Part shown: one piece after another, positions 1-14,078 of the stretch
How the letters are laid out: each line of letters opens with the position of its first letter
Position numbering within the stretch: position 1 is the stretch's first letter
Assembly: GCA_023079485.1 (NCBI GenBank)
Contig: CM041086.1
Location: forward strand, 18,856,401 to 18,920,400
Source: Archilochus colubris
Lineage: Eukaryota > Chordata > Aves > Apodiformes > Trochilidae
Direction: 5' to 3'
Length of the DNA: 64,000 nucleotides
Translations under genes and position numbers: made by a program
The notes under the pieces: model-generated
The model's input: only the letters and a program-made list of their open reading frames with translations
What the model was told of the DNA's origin: nothing
Database searches by the model: none

Positions 1-3000
1 GTCAGCCATAGGGGAATTTGGCCGCTTCGGGCTGGTAGATTCAAGGATGGTGGTCAAACAGAAACCCGTAGGCCTACTGTTCGTGGTGCTGTGGGTAGGG
101 TTTCATGTGAGGGTTAAGGCCAGCCAAAGTTTTCAGTAGTCACTCTTTGCATTTTTTTGCCAGTCCCGATTGCTGGGACTCGGAGACCCCATTAAGCAAT
201 AGGGGAAAATGGCCTATTACTACTGGTAGATTAAAGTTTGGTGGTAAAACAGAAACCTGTATGCTGACTGGTGGTGGTGCTATGGGTAGGATTCCATGTG
301 AGGGTTAAGGCCAACCAAAATTTTCAGTGGTCACTCTTTGCATTTGTTTGCTAGTCCTGATTTTTCGGACGTTTGGGAACCCTTTTAGGAGTAGGGGAAA
401 ATGGCGGCTTCGGGACGGTAGATTCAAGGTTGGTAGTCAAACAAAAACACGTGGGCCGACTTTTGATGGTGCTGTGGGTAGTGTTCCATGTGAGGCTTAA
501 TGCCAGCCCAAGTTTTCATTGGTCACTGTTTGCATTTGTTTGCCAGTCCCGATTGTTCGGAGTTTCGAGACATATTCAGCAATAGGGTAAAATGCCGGCT
601 TTGGGCTGGTAGGTTTATCGTTGGTGGTCAAACGGAGACTCGTAGGCCAACGGTTGGTGGTACTGTGGGTAGGGTTCCATGTGACAGTTAAGGCCAGCCA
701 AAGTTTTTAGTGGTCACTCTTTGCATTTGTTTGCCATTTCCGATTGTTCGGACTTTTGGGACCCCATTCCGCAATAGGGGAAAATGGCCTCTTACAGCTG
801 ATAGCTTCAAGGTTGGTAGTCAAAGAGAAACCTGTATGCTGACTGTTGGTGGTGCTGTGGGTAGGGTGATGTGAGGCTTAAGGCCATCCAAAGTTTTCAG
901 TTGTCACTCTTTGCATTTGTTATCCAGTCCTGATTCTTCGGACTTTCGGGAACCCATTCAGCAATAGCTGAAAATGGGAGCTTCGGGCTGGTGTAATCAA
1001 GGTTATTGGTCAAACGGAACCCTGTAGGCTGATTGTTGGTCGTAATTTTGGTAGGGTCTATGTGAGGGTTAAGGCCTGCTAAAGTTTTCAGTGGTCACTC
1101 TTTGCATCTGTTTGCCAGTCCTGAGTGTTCGGACTTTCAAGACCCCATTCAGCAATAGGGGAAAAGGGCCTCTTAGGGCTGGTAGATTCAAGGTTGGTGG
1201 TCAAACGGAAACCCACAGGTCGACTGTTGGTGGTGCTTTGGGTAGGGTTCCATGTGAAAGTTAAGGATAGCCAATCTTTTCAGTGGTCACTCTTTGCATT
1301 TGTTTGCCACTCCCAATCGTTCGGACTTTCGGGACCAATTCAGCAATTGGGTGAATGTGGCTGCTTCGGGCTGGTAGATTCAAGGTTGGTGGTCAAAGGG
1401 AAACCCGTAGGCCGACTGTAGGTGGTGCTGTGGGAAGGGTTCGATGTGAGGGCTAAGGCCAGACAAAGTTTTCAGCAGTCACTCTTTGCATTTGTTTGCC
1501 AGTCCCGATTGTTCGGAGTTTCGAGACTCCATTCAGCAATAGTGGGAAAATGGCGGCTTTGGGCTGATAGTTTAAAGGTTGTGGTCAAACAGAGACTCGT
1601 AGGCCAACTGTTGGTGGTGCTGTGGGTAGGGTTCCATGTGAGGGTTAAGGCCAGCCAAAGTTTTCAGTGGTCACTCTTTGCATTTGTTTGCCAGTCCCGA
1701 CTGATCGGACTTTTAGGAGCCCATTCAGCAATAGGGGAAAATGAGAGCTTCGGGCTGGTAGATTCAAGGTTGGTGGTCAAAGAGAAACCTTGTGCTGACT
1801 ATTGGTGGTGCTTTGGGTAGGGTTCCATGTGTGGGTCAAGGCCTGCTAAAGTTTTCAGTGGTCACTCTTTGCATTTGTTTGCCTACCATGACCGTTCGGA
1901 CTTCCGGGATCTCAGTCAGCCATAGGAGAATTTGGCCGCTTTGGGCTGGTAGATTCAAGGTTGGTGGTCAAAGAGAAACCCGTAGGCTGACTGGTGGTGC
2001 TGCTGTGGGTAGGGTTTCATGTGAGGGTTAAGGCCTGCCAAAGTTTTCAGTTGTCACTCTTTGCATTTGTTTGCCAGTCCTGATTCTTCGGACTTTCGGT
2101 ACCCCATTCAGCAATAGGGGAAAATGGGAGCTTCGGGCTGGTAGAGTCAAGGTTGGAGGCAAAACAGAAACCTGTATGCTGACTGGTGGTAGTTCTGTGG
2201 TTAGGGCTCTATGTGAGGGTTAAGGCCTGCCAAAGTTTTTAGTGGTCACTTTTTGCATTTGTTTGCCAGTTCTAATTTTTCGGACTTTCGGGACCCCATT
2301 CAGCACTAAGGGAAAATGGCAGCTTCGGGCTGGTAAATTCAAGGTTAGTGGTCAAACGGAAACCCGTAGGCCGACTGTTGTTGGTGCTGATGATTGGTTT
2401 TAAGCGAGGGTTAAGGCCAGCCAAAGTTTTCAGTGGTCACTCTTTGCATTTGTTTGCCAGTCCCGAGTGTTCAGACTTTCGGAACCCCGTTCAGCAATAG
2501 GGGAAAATGGCCTCTTCGAGCTGGTAGGTTCAAGGTTTGGGGTCAAACGGAAACCCTTAGGCCGACTGTTGGTGGTGCTGTGGGTAGGGTTCCATGTGAG
2601 GGTTAAGTCCAGCCAAAGTTTTCAGTGGTCATTCTGCATTTGTTTGCCAGTCCCGAGTGTTCGGACTTTGGGGACCCATTGTAGCAATAGGGGAAAATGG
2701 CTGCTTCGAGCTGGTAGTTTCAAGGTTGGTGGTTAAGCGGAAACCTGTAGGCCGACTGTTGGTGCTGCTATGGGTAGGATTGCATGTGAGGGTTAAGGCC
2801 AGCCAAAGTTTTCAGTGGTCATTCTTTGCATTTGTTTGCCACTCCCGAGTGTTCGGACTTTCGGGACTCCATTCAGCAATAGGGGAAAATGGTCGCTTCG
2901 GGGTTTTAGATTTAGGGTTCGTGGTCAAACAGAAACTCGTAGGCAGACTGTTGGTGGTGCAATTTGTAGAGTTCCATGTGAGGGTTAAGGCCAGCCAAAG

Positions 3001-3046
3001 TTTTCAGTGGTCACTATTTCCATTTGTCTGCCAGTCCCGATTGTTC
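1..3046 (+). repeat. 191-192 bp satellite array, forward orientation
   Basis: About 16 head-to-tail copies of a 191-192 bp monomer. Anchors such as TTTGCCAGTCCCGATTGTTC recur at that spacing, and each unit also carries GGTAGATTCAAGG and GGTTCCATGTGAGGG. Copies differ by many substitutions and small indels. The open frames across the array are translations of the repeat and should not be read as genes. Length and organisation fit a bird (peri)centromeric satellite. The zebra finch centromere-associated satellite Tgut191A has the same monomer length, but identity with it could not be tested. Confidence 0.95.
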
Positions 3047-6000
3047 TGTTTGACCACCAACCTTGAATATAGCACCCTAAGATACAAATACCGAAAGTCC
3101 GAACACTGGGGACTGGCAAACAAATGCAAAGAGTGACCACTCTAAACTTTGGCTGGCCTTAACCCTCACATGGAACCGTACCCACAGCACCACGGTCAGG
3201 AACCAGGTTTCTGTTTTACCACCAACCTTGAATCTACTAGCTCGAAGTGGCCATTTTCCCCTATTGCTAAATGGGGTCCCAAAAGTCCGATCAATCGGGA
3301 CTGGCAAACAAATGCAAGGAGTGACCACTAAAAACTTTGGCTGGCCTTAACCCTCACATAGAACCCTACCCACAGTACCACCAACAGTCGGACAACTTGT
3401 TTGTGTTTGACCACCAACCTTGAATATAAAAGCCCTAAGCTCCAATTTTCCCCTATTGCTGAATGGGATCCCGAAAGTCCAAACAATCGGGACTGGCAAA
3501 CAAATACAAAGAGTGACCACTAAAAACTTTAGCTGGCCTTAACCCTCATATGGAACCCTACCCACAGCAACACCAACAAGCGGCCTGCGCGTTTCATTTT
3601 GACCACCAACCTTAAACCTACCAGCCCGAAGCGGATATTTTCCCCTATTGCTGAATGGGGTCCCGAAAGTCCGAACAATCGGGACAGGCAAAAAAATGCA
3701 AAGATTGACCACTGAAAACTTTGGCTGGCCTTAACCCTCAAATGGAACCCTACCCACAGCACCACCAACAGTCGGCCAACTTGTTTGTGTTTGAGTACCA
3801 ACCTTGAATCTACCACCCTAAGATGCCATTTTCCCTTTTGTAGAATGGGGTCCCGAAAATCCAAACAATTGGGACTTGAAAACAAATGCAAAGAGTGACC
3901 ACTGAAAACTTTGGTTGGCCTTAACCCTCACATGCAACCCTACCCACAGCACAACCAACAGCATACAGGTTTCTGTTTGACCACCAACCTTGAATCTATC
4001 AGCCCTAAGAGGCCATTTTCCTCTTTTGCTGAACGGGGTCCCCAAAGTCCGAACACTCGGGACTGGCAAATAAAAGGAAAGAGTGACCACTGAAAATTTT
4101 GGCTTGCATTAACCCTCTCATGAAACCCTACCCACAGCACCACGAACAGTCGGCCTAGGGGTTGCCGTTTGACCACCAACCTTGAACCTACAAGCCTGAA
4201 GATGCCATTTTTCCCTATTGCTACATGGGGTCCCAAAATTCGGAGCAATTTGCACTGGCAAACAAATGCAAAGAGTGACCTCGGATAACTTTGGCTGGCC
4301 TTAACCCTCATATGGAACCCTACCAACAGCACCACAAACAGACTGCCTATGGCTTTCCGTTTGACCACCAACCTTAACTCTATCAGCCCTAAGAGGCCAT
4401 TTTCCTCTGTTGCTGAATGGGGTTCTTAAAGTCCCAACACTCGGGACTGGCAAACAAATGCAAAGAGTGACCACTGAAAACTTTGGCTGGACGTAACCCT
4501 CACATGGAACCCTACCCACAGCACCACAAACAGTCTGCCTATGGCTTTCCGTTTGACCACCAACCTTAACTCTATCAGCCCTAAGAGGCCATTTTCCTCT
4601 GTTGCTGAATGGGGTTCTTAAAGTCCCAACACTCGGGACTGGCAAACAAATGCAAAGAGTGACCACTGAAAACTTTGGCTGGACGTAACCCTCACATGGA
4701 ACCCTACCCACAGCACCACCAACAGTCAGCCTGTGGGTTTTCTTTTTGACCACCAACCATAAACCTAACCGCCCGAAGCGGCCATTTTCCCCTATTACTC
4801 AAAGGGGTCCCGAAAATCCGAACAATCGGGACTGTCAAACAAATGCAAAGAGTGACCACTGAAAACTTTGGCTGGCCTTAACCCTCACATGCAACCCTAC
4901 CCACAGCACCATCAACAGTCAGCCTACAGGTTTCTATTTGACCACCAACCTTGAACCTAGCAGCCCAAAGCTGCCATTTTCCCCTAATGCTGAATGGGGT
5001 CCCAAAAGTCCGAACAATCGGGACTGGCAAACAAATGCATAGAGTCACCATTGAAAACTTTGGCTGGTCTTAACCCTCACATGGAACCATAACCACAGAA
5101 CTACCACCAGTCGGCCTACGGGTTTCTTTTTGACCACCAACATTGAATCTACCAGCCCTAAGAGGCCATTTTCCCCTATTGCTGAGTGGGGTCCTGAAAG
5201 TCCGAACAATTGGGAATGGCAAACAAATGCAAAGAGTGACCACTGAAAACTTTGGCTGTCCTTAACCCTCGCATGGAATCTTACCCACAGCACCACCAAC
5301 AGTCGACCTACGGGTTTTTACTTGACCACTACCCTTGAACCTACCAGCTCGAAGCAGCTCTTTTCCCCTATTGCTACATGGAGTCCTGAAAGTCGGAGCA
5401 ATTGGGACTGGAAAACAAATGCAAAGAGTGACCACTGAAAACTTTGGCTGTCCTTAACCCTCGCATGGAAGCTTACCCACAGCACCATCAACAGTCGGCC
5501 TATGGCTTTCCGTTTGACTACCAACCTTGAATCTAAAAGCCCGAAGCAGACATTTTCCCCTATTACTGAACAGGCTCCCTAAAGTCCGAACGGTAGGGAC
5601 TGGCAAACAAATGCAAAGAGCGACCACTGAAAACTTTGGCTGGCCTTAACCCTCACATGAAACCCTATCATCAGCACCATCAACAGTCGGCCTACGCTTT
5701 TCTGTTTGACCACCAACCTTGAATCTACCAGCCCGAAGCGGCCATTTTCCCCTATTGCTACATGGGGTCCCTGAAGTCGGAGCAATCAGGACTGGCAAAC
5801 AAATGCAAAGAGTGACCACTGAAAACTTTCGCTGGCCTTAAGCCTCACATGCAACCCTACCCACAGCACCACCAACAGTCGGCCTACAGGTTTCTGTTTG
5901 ACCACCAACCTTGAATCTACCAGCCCGAAGCGGCCATTTTCCCCTATGGCTGAATGGGGTCCTGAAAGTCTGAACAATTGGGACTGGCAAACAAAAGCAA

Positions 6001-6062
6001 AGAGTGACCACTGAAAACTTTGGCTGGCCTTAACCCTCATATGGAACCCTACCCAAAGCACC
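3047..6062 (-). repeat. Same satellite, inverted orientation
   Basis: From about 3046 the same monomer runs in reverse complement (TGACCACCAACCTTGAA, GGCTGGCCTTAACCCTCA) for about 16 copies. The switch happens within a few bases: a forward unit ends after CCAGTCCCGATTGTTC and is followed by TGTTTGACCACCAACC. The block ends at about 6062, where CR1 sequence begins. Confidence 0.95.
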
Positions 6063-6545
6063 AATTCTGGGCCCCTCAGCTCAGGAAGGAGATTGAGGTC
6101 TTGGAGCAGGTCCAAAGGTGGCAACTGGGCTGGTGAAGGAACTGGAGCACAGATCCTGTGAGGAAGGGTTGACGGACCTGGGGCTGTTCTGGCTAATGAA
6201 GAGGTGGCTCAGGGGAGACCTCATCGCTCTCTACAACTACCTGAAAGGAGATTGCGGCCGGGTGGGGGTTGGTCTCTTTTCCCAAGACAAGAGGGCATGG
6301 TCTTAAGTTGTACCAGGGAAAGTTTATGCTTGGTATTAGAAAGAATTTCTTTATGGAGAGAGTGATCAGCCATTGGAATGGACTGCCCAGGGAAGTAGTG
6401 AACTCTCCGTCCCTGGCCATATTTAAAAAGAGACTTGATGTGGCACTTAGTGCCATAGTCTAGCAACAGCAACTGTGGTTCAAGGGTTTGACTTGATGAT
6501 CTGTGAGCTCCCAACCCAGCCAACTCTATGAGTCTATGATTCTTG
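6063..6545 (+). mobile_element. CR1 LINE 3' fragment
   Basis: The stretch matches the well-known 3' end of bird CR1: 'ctgggcccctcagctcagg', 'ggggagacctcatcgctctc', 'gcccagggaagtagtgaact', ending in the diagnostic 'tctatgagtctatgattct' tail. CR1 copies are usually truncated at the 5' end, as here. It sits directly against the satellite on its left. It is non-coding, and the short open frames in it are chance. Confidence 0.9.
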
Positions 6546-6549
6546 TGCA

Positions 6550-6905
6550 GGTCCCTTGACCTTGTACCTTTTAATAGCAAAACCAGCCTCTAGAAGGATT
6601 TCAATTATCTTATTACCTTTCTCGTAGACTTCTTTTGCTGTATCACCCTACACAATGATGTCACCGATGTACTGTAGATGTTCTGGAGCTCCACCCTTTC
6701 CTAAGGTAGCATGGATCAGTCCATGGCAGATGGTACGACTGTGTTTCCACCCCTGGGGCAGTCGATTTCAAGTGTACTGGACACCTCTTGAGGTGAAAGC
6801 AATCTGTGCTCTGCATTCTGGTGCTGTAGGAATAGCAAAACATGAATTAGCAATGTCAATAGTAGCAAACTACCTGTCTGCCTTTGATTCCAGCTTGAAG
6901 CCCAA
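6550..6905 (-). pseudogene. ERV reverse-transcriptase fragment (ERVL-like)
   Basis: Translated on the minus strand, this stretch reads like part of a retroviral RT palm domain. It has a PQGWKHS segment and a catalytic box read as QYIGDIIV, where functional enzymes have two aspartates after the Tyr-X pair; one is replaced by Gly. At least one stop codon interrupts the frame, so it is dead. The style resembles class III (ERVL) pol rather than the gamma-type provirus next door, so it is probably a separate insertion. Confidence 0.7.
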
Positions 6906-6921
6906 AAAGGCCAAGCAAAAC

Positions 6922-7515
6922 TGTTTAGAGACAGAGTTTTGAGCCTTTAAACAGCAAAGGTATTTATTTTCGGATCCGGGGAGCTCCCAGCTCACACTGG
7001 ACAAAGAGTTCCCAGGGGTAAGGGAAAGGGTTAGGATATTTATACATTAAAAGGGGAGGTTACAACATCGTTACATTCTCAATTCTTGCTGACTTCATTA
7101 TATTGTTACAAGGCGATATCAGACCCCAGCCAGAACTTTCCCCTTATCTCCTGGTTGTGACATCTTATGTTCTTCTTGTGCGGATGTTCACATTCTTTGG
7201 TGCCCAGATGGCGCCTAAATGGCCTTGGCAGTGTCTTGTTTTAAGAACAAGACTCACACTCTTAATTATCTCCGAGATAGAAGTTAATCCCTTTAGGACC
7301 TTGTATTGGTTAGATTGTTCTAGTGGAAAATGACGTCTCAGCTGCTTTGTTCACTTCCTTCTCAGTTTAACCCTGAATTTTACTGGTTATGAATACAAAG
7401 TCATTAACATATATTACAAGTTTTAATTCTACATAAAGTAAATTCAAACAAACAGCTTGGCCTGATCTCCTCTCCTTACAGGAGTTAATCCTGTCAGGAT
7501 CTTTCTCTTTTTTGT
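6922..7515 (-). mobile_element. ERV long terminal repeat, minus strand
   Basis: On the minus strand there is a TATAAATA box (7044-7037), a polyadenylation signal AATAAA (6968-6963) and a CA end at 6922. Upstream, a purine tract AAGGAAAGGGGGGGGGAAC follows the env stop codon and would be the polypurine tract. It therefore looks like the 3' LTR of the provirus running leftward from env. The outer (minus 5') boundary is uncertain by about 30 bases. Confidence 0.7.
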
Positions 7516-7535
7516 TCCCCCCCCTTTCCTTAGAA

Positions 7536-8270
7536 CTTACAAATTCTCTCGTCAAGATCCAAGGGAAGGTTCTGATGCCTTTGAATCATTGCCCGCATTG
7601 CTCGGATCCCTTTGACTATATCATTCAGTTTGTAGTATAGCCACACATTTAAGAAGGATAGCATGAGTATTATCAGCTATTATTAGGTAATAGAATATTT
7701 GCGTAGTCGCAGGGGAATATCCCGTAAAGGTATCCCACCAGTGATGCTTCCCTACTTGTTCTATCTTTGTTAGCACCTGTTTTATACCTTTTAAATCATG
7801 TGTTATTGCCAATGCATGCGTTGTGTTAGTAACTTCACAGCCTAATTGTCCTATATCCGGGTGTATAAGCATTGCCTTAAAAAGATTAACACTCATGCCT
7901 ATCTGCAAATGGGGTACATTATGATACAGAGTATATTCAGCTTCAATCAATTGCATATAGGAATGGAATAATCAAAATCACAGTCTACGATTCTAGAAAA
8001 ATAACACACACATAAATTTGTACCATTTGGTATCTCAAAACAATAATCAATAAAAATATTAAGGCATAATGTTCTAATACATGCACAACCATTTCCTACA
8101 TAATAAACCTGTGATCGGTTGTCATTATGGGGAAACATTGCAAAAGTACACACACTATCTTCAGTATCTAAGCACAAATCTTCATTTTCTAGAGTTGTAT
8201 TTTCACAAATATAGCCTAGTTGTTCTTTAGGAATCCAGGCTTCTGTACTGATTGATTGCCACTTACTCCT
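7536..8270 (-). pseudogene. env: ERV env, transmembrane-subunit region, broken
   Basis: Two minus-strand open segments in different frames (8177-7947 and 7956-7621), plus a short tail to a stop just before the purine tract at about 7530, read as the 3' half of a retroviral env. A Cys-rich segment is followed by a heptad-like helix (ALAITHDLKGIKQVL), a WWDTFTGYSPATT motif before a hydrophobic stretch, and a charged cytoplasmic tail. Frameshifts near 7950 and 7621 disable it. The surface subunit is missing and only ruined sequence separates it from integrase at about 8300. It belongs with the pol fragment upstream on the same strand. Confidence 0.75.
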
Positions 8271-8299
8271 GGAGTGATCAAGACTTGCTCAAACATTAT

Positions 8300-9191
8300 G
8301 GCCTAGGGGTCGAACCACTAGGATTAAAAGGATACAGTTTACAATCAGGTTGGTGATCCATCATCACCGTGGCATTCTTATCAGAGTAATTCCCCACATT
8401 GATTACCTATTTGATCTACAGCCTCACTATTTACAGTCTGCATGGCATAAGGTCTCCCATATAAAATTTCAAACGGGCTCAGTTTTTCTTTGAGCAGGCC
8501 TTTACCCTTAGTCTGAGTAGAGCAATAGGTAAGGCTTGGTACCTACCTAACTTGCAAGTTAGTTTCCTGGCATATTTTTGGCAATTTGTTGTTTAATAAG
8601 CTGATTCAACTTTTCTACTTGCCCACTCGCTTGAGGTCTATAGGGCATGTGCAATTGCCATTTGATTTGCAGTGCCTTACTTATTGCTCATACAATTTTA
8701 GCACAAAAGTGCGAGCCTCTGTCCAAGGAGATGCTCCTAGGCACCCCGAACCTCGGAATGATTTCATTAAACAAGACTTTAGTTACTTCTTTTTCTTTGT
8801 TTGTTCTGCATGGGAACGCTTCAGGCCACCCAGAAAATATATCAGTCAAAACCAAGAGGTACTTATACCCCCCTTTCCTTGGGAGTTCAGAGAAATCAAT
8901 CTGCCACACCTCCTCTGGGAATTTTCCTCTATCTAATTACTATCCTCTTTCTGATTACTCCCCGGTGTATTTTTGTTCCCGTGTTTGGATTATTTTTCAA
9001 ACAGCGTTCACATTGGGATGTGACCTGTTTCACTGCTGTGAATAGCTTTGGCCCTGCTATTCTAACTTTTAAATGCTGATAAAGCGGGTCTAATCCCCAC
9101 TGGGCCTTGTCATGTTCTCTTTTTAAAATTGCCATACTAATTTCTCTGGCAGCATTAGTTGTCCTGTTTCTAGCTGACCCCATCCACTATC
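8300..9191 (-). pseudogene. pol: ERV integrase (gamma-type), broken
   Basis: Minus-strand reading gives the three integrase modules in order. The HHCC zinc domain lies at 9183-8929 (REH...YQH...CERC). The catalytic core lies at about 8909-8590, with the first Asp in WQIDFSEL, the second in SLDRGSHF and the Glu in SGQVEKLNQ. A degenerate C-terminal part lies at about 8460-8300. All three DDE residues survive, but stops and frameshifts separate the modules. The core resembles gammaretrovirus/ERV1 integrases. A sister copy lies at 28290-27442. Confidence 0.85.
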
Positions 9192-9830
9192 TCACGTTTT
9201 ACTTTTTTTCCTTTGTATCCACTTATGGTCTGATTCCTGGTACTCTGGTTGAAAATTAGTATCAAATTCTTCTGGTACGAGGGCCAATACTAAATCGTTG
9301 GCTCTTGCAGCAGCTAATTTAGCTTCTGCATCTGCTGCTCTATTACCCATTTCTGGAACGGTGTTACCTTTCAGGTGCCCCTTGCAATGCATTATGGCCA
9401 CTTGAGTTGGGAGCTGAACAACCTCCAGCCAACTGTGTTATTTCGGCTGCATATTTTATGGATCTTCCCTGGGCAGTCAGCAGTCCTCCCTCCTTCCAGA
9501 TATCCCCATGGGCATGCACGATGGAGAAAGCATACTTCTTTTCCCTTTTGCCAGCTCGAGGGCTCAGGTAAGAGCTATCAGTTCGGTCTTCTGTGCTGAT
9601 GTTCCCACAGGCAAGGGATTTGATTCAATTACCTGCTCTGTTGTTGTTACTGCGTAGCCAACCATCCTTACTCCCTGCTTTACAAAGCTACTGCCATCCG
9701 AGAACCAGTCATCTTCACCTTCAAGTGGCTCTTCCTTGAGATCCGGATGACTGGAATACACAGCCTCGATGGTTTCTAGACAGTCATGCTCAGTTGGCTC
9801 TGCTGACCCTCTTCTAGGAATGTTGCAATG
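9192..9830 (-). pseudogene. pol: ERV RNase H domain, broken
   Basis: Minus-strand frames 9761-9564 and 9401-9192 read as a retroviral RNase H: DWFSDGSSFVKQG with the first Asp, AQKTELIALT with the Glu, and later KGHLKGNTVP followed by GNRAADAEAK. The middle is out of frame. It joins integrase directly as in pol. To the right the homology stops at about 9830, where unrelated sequence begins. RT that may belong to the same provirus appears at 14345-14185. Confidence 0.85.
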
Positions 9831-10422
9831 AGCATGAAATAAAAAATTTTGAACAGTTCTATTTTACCGATTTTCAGTTTAGAAATGTATATTCAACTGG
9901 TATTGGTGCAGAGTGTCTCTGAAAGAGACCTGGACACTGAGGAAAACTTTTGAGATACATCACTCCACGGAGAACATTGTTTCTCACCTCCCCAAACACA
10001 ACATTGCTCTCCCTGGGAAGCCTCTGGGATAATTTGCCTCCACCACCCCCTTGTCATCACCACCACCGCTCGTTCAACTCACTGCTGTCCCCACGCTGCC
10101 ACTTCATCCCCACCCACCCACCCCGCATGGTACCAGCATCATCGGGGTCTCTGCGGGGAGCCCCGAGCGCTGGCAGCGATTGTCCTGTCACACAATGAGG
10201 GGATGGGGGCAGAGGCAGCGAGCCCGTTCCTGCCCTGCCGGCAAGGTACTTTCCCTTAGGGGCAGGAGGAGCAATGCATGACAAGTGTCCCTTTCCAAAA
10301 GCCCGCAGCAGCCTCTCTTTCCTACGGAAGCTGCTTTCTGCACTGCCATCAAGAACGCCCTGCAGGCTGCACTTTGCATTTCCCCCTAAGAAAGGGAATG
10401 GTCGTTCTTGGCATCACCCAGC
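9831..10422. other. Unassigned unique sequence
   Basis: No gene, RNA or repeat recognised. AT-rich to about 9950, then increasingly GC-rich, with (CCAC)-like pyrimidine runs near 10050-10130. It continues rightward without a break into the inverted-duplication arm at 10423, so it shows what may be hidden in the N gap beside the other arm. Confidence 0.5.
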
Positions 10423-11428
10423 ACGGACAGAATGTCCTGGCTTCAGAAGAAAACTCAACAGAAAAAGGGGGGGAACCCACTCCCACTGCGTCACGAGTGC
10501 TGGCCGTCCCCTCCGTGCCTCCCACCGGCCCTGGCCCCGCCGCGCTGGGTTTGCCCGGGGGCTCTGCAAGTGAAGAGGTGAAAAGGGGAGGTGGGGGCCA
10601 GGGAATCTAAATGAAAAGAGTCAATATTGGCTGAAGCCAATAAAAGGTCAGGCTGTCCCACCAGGCACCGCTCGGGGGGCATCACGGGGGGGGGGGGGGG
10701 TGGAGAGGCAGTACAGTGCCACGTGGAGGTGCTGAACCAGTGCCAGCTGCCAGCCAGAGGTGACAAGGAGACGATGGCAAATTGCCCCGTCCCTCCTAAG
10801 ACCTGAGTGTCTTTTCCTCTCGTCAGACTTCTCCCCTGCAGGCTGCAGCTGGATGTTACAGCTCCTTTGCACCAGCTCCCAACCCATCTCATTTAGAGAG
10901 CAGCTGCAAGAGTTTTCCTCTTTGCAAGCAGAGAAAAGCAAAGCAAAAAATTTATTTATTATTCCATTTTTAGTCATATGGTTATTAGAAATAATGTTAG
11001 TATTGCTTCTAATATTAATATTTAATTGTATCTTACTGCAATAATTAAAATATTTTTATCTCAATTCATAAATATTCTTATGTTTTCCTATATCCCACAA
11101 TCAAAATATAAATAAGAACTCGGATCGTAAAAGTCCACTCCTGTGATGAGTAGGAAGACTGAAGCACAGGCTCTGCAGGCTGGAGTGGTCAGAAAATCCC
11201 AGGAGAATGAATCCAGGTCCAGCAGTGTGATTCTCCAAGCTTTTCTTTGGGGCATTTTCTCTCCACAGATCAATCCCAGCGGCAGGCTCTTTGAGGGTGC
11301 TGATGTCCTGTCCACCATCCCATGGCAAGCCTAGAGGAAGAGCCAACAAACATCATCAGAGGTGTGACTGCAGGATTAGGGGAGCTTGACCAAGGGATGT
11401 GTGCATGTCTGGACATCTAACATGGGTT
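10423..11428 (-). repeat. Inverted duplication, left arm (1006 bp)
   Basis: The reverse complement of this segment reappears at 37015-38020 with the same length. Only one substitution was noticed by eye (near 11036, C/A at the CTTACTGCA / CTTTCTGCA site). Even the 15-base G run at 10686 equals the 15-base C run in the other arm. The arm holds a GC-rich promoter-like part (10500-10800) with a TATTGGCTGAAGCCAATA palindrome, and an AT-rich part. No complete gene is recognised in it. Confidence 0.95.
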
Positions 11429-11430
11429 AA

Positions 11431-11771
11431 CATGTAAAATGCACTTTTACTAGTTCTGTTGAGAAGTGAGGCGTTAGTCAGCCTGTGCTTAGCCAACCAT
11501 GCTTGGACAAAATGAGAGGGAAAAATAAATAAGACCATATGCAGCTTCCTTTGAGGAGATAGTTGAGACAAGACACAAAGTCATAACTAAGGAAAAAACA
11601 TAAAGGTTTTCTAGTAGCTGCATCTTAATCTTCCTCTTAGGCTTATTGAGAATTTTTTTCCCCATTTGTCTTCAGTGTCAACTAAACTCTCAGTAAAAAG
11701 GGCTGCTTCAGCCATTTGGTGTATCTGGCATTGTGATAACGTTAATGGCTTAAGAATCAATTTGCTCTCTA
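11431..11771 (-). repeat. Second inverted repeat, left copy
   Basis: Homologous to 13732-14078 in inverted orientation, with scattered substitutions and small indels, so much older than the 1006-bp pair it touches. Read on the minus strand, an open segment MAEAALFTESLVDTEDKWGK is kept in both copies, which hints at former coding sequence. I do not recognise the protein. The unit could be a dead mobile element or part of an ERV. Confidence 0.85.
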
Positions 11772-13731
<1,960 letters not shown>

Positions 13732-14078
13732 TAGAGAGCAAATTAATATTTAAGCCATTAACTTTATCACAATGCCAGAGAGATACACCAAATGGCTGAA
13801 ACAGCCCTTTTGACTGAGAGTTTAGTTGACACTGAAGACAAATGGGGAAAAAAATTTTCAATAAGCCTAAGGGGAAAATCAAGATCCAACCACTAGAAAA
13901 CCTTTATGTTTTTCCTTACTTATGACTTCTTTGTGTCAAGTCTCAACTATCTCTACAAAGGGATCTACATATAATCTTATTTATTTCTCCCTCTCATTTT
14001 GTCCAAGCATGGATGGCCAAGCACAGGCTGACTAACGCCTCACTTCTGAACAGAACTTGTAAAAGTGCATTTTACATG
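13732..14078 (+). repeat. Second inverted repeat, right copy
   Basis: Partner of 11431-11771. It starts at TTAGAGAGCAAATTAA and ends at GTGCATTTTACATG. The forward-strand frame starting MAETALLTESLVDTEDKWG matches the minus-strand frame of the partner. The copies have drifted, including a few indels (347 versus 341 bases). Confidence 0.85.

Noticed and set aside
373..6124. Many open frames of 60-160 codons in the satellite
   Set aside because: The same peptides recur every 191 bases in diverged form; there is no start, codon bias or domain.
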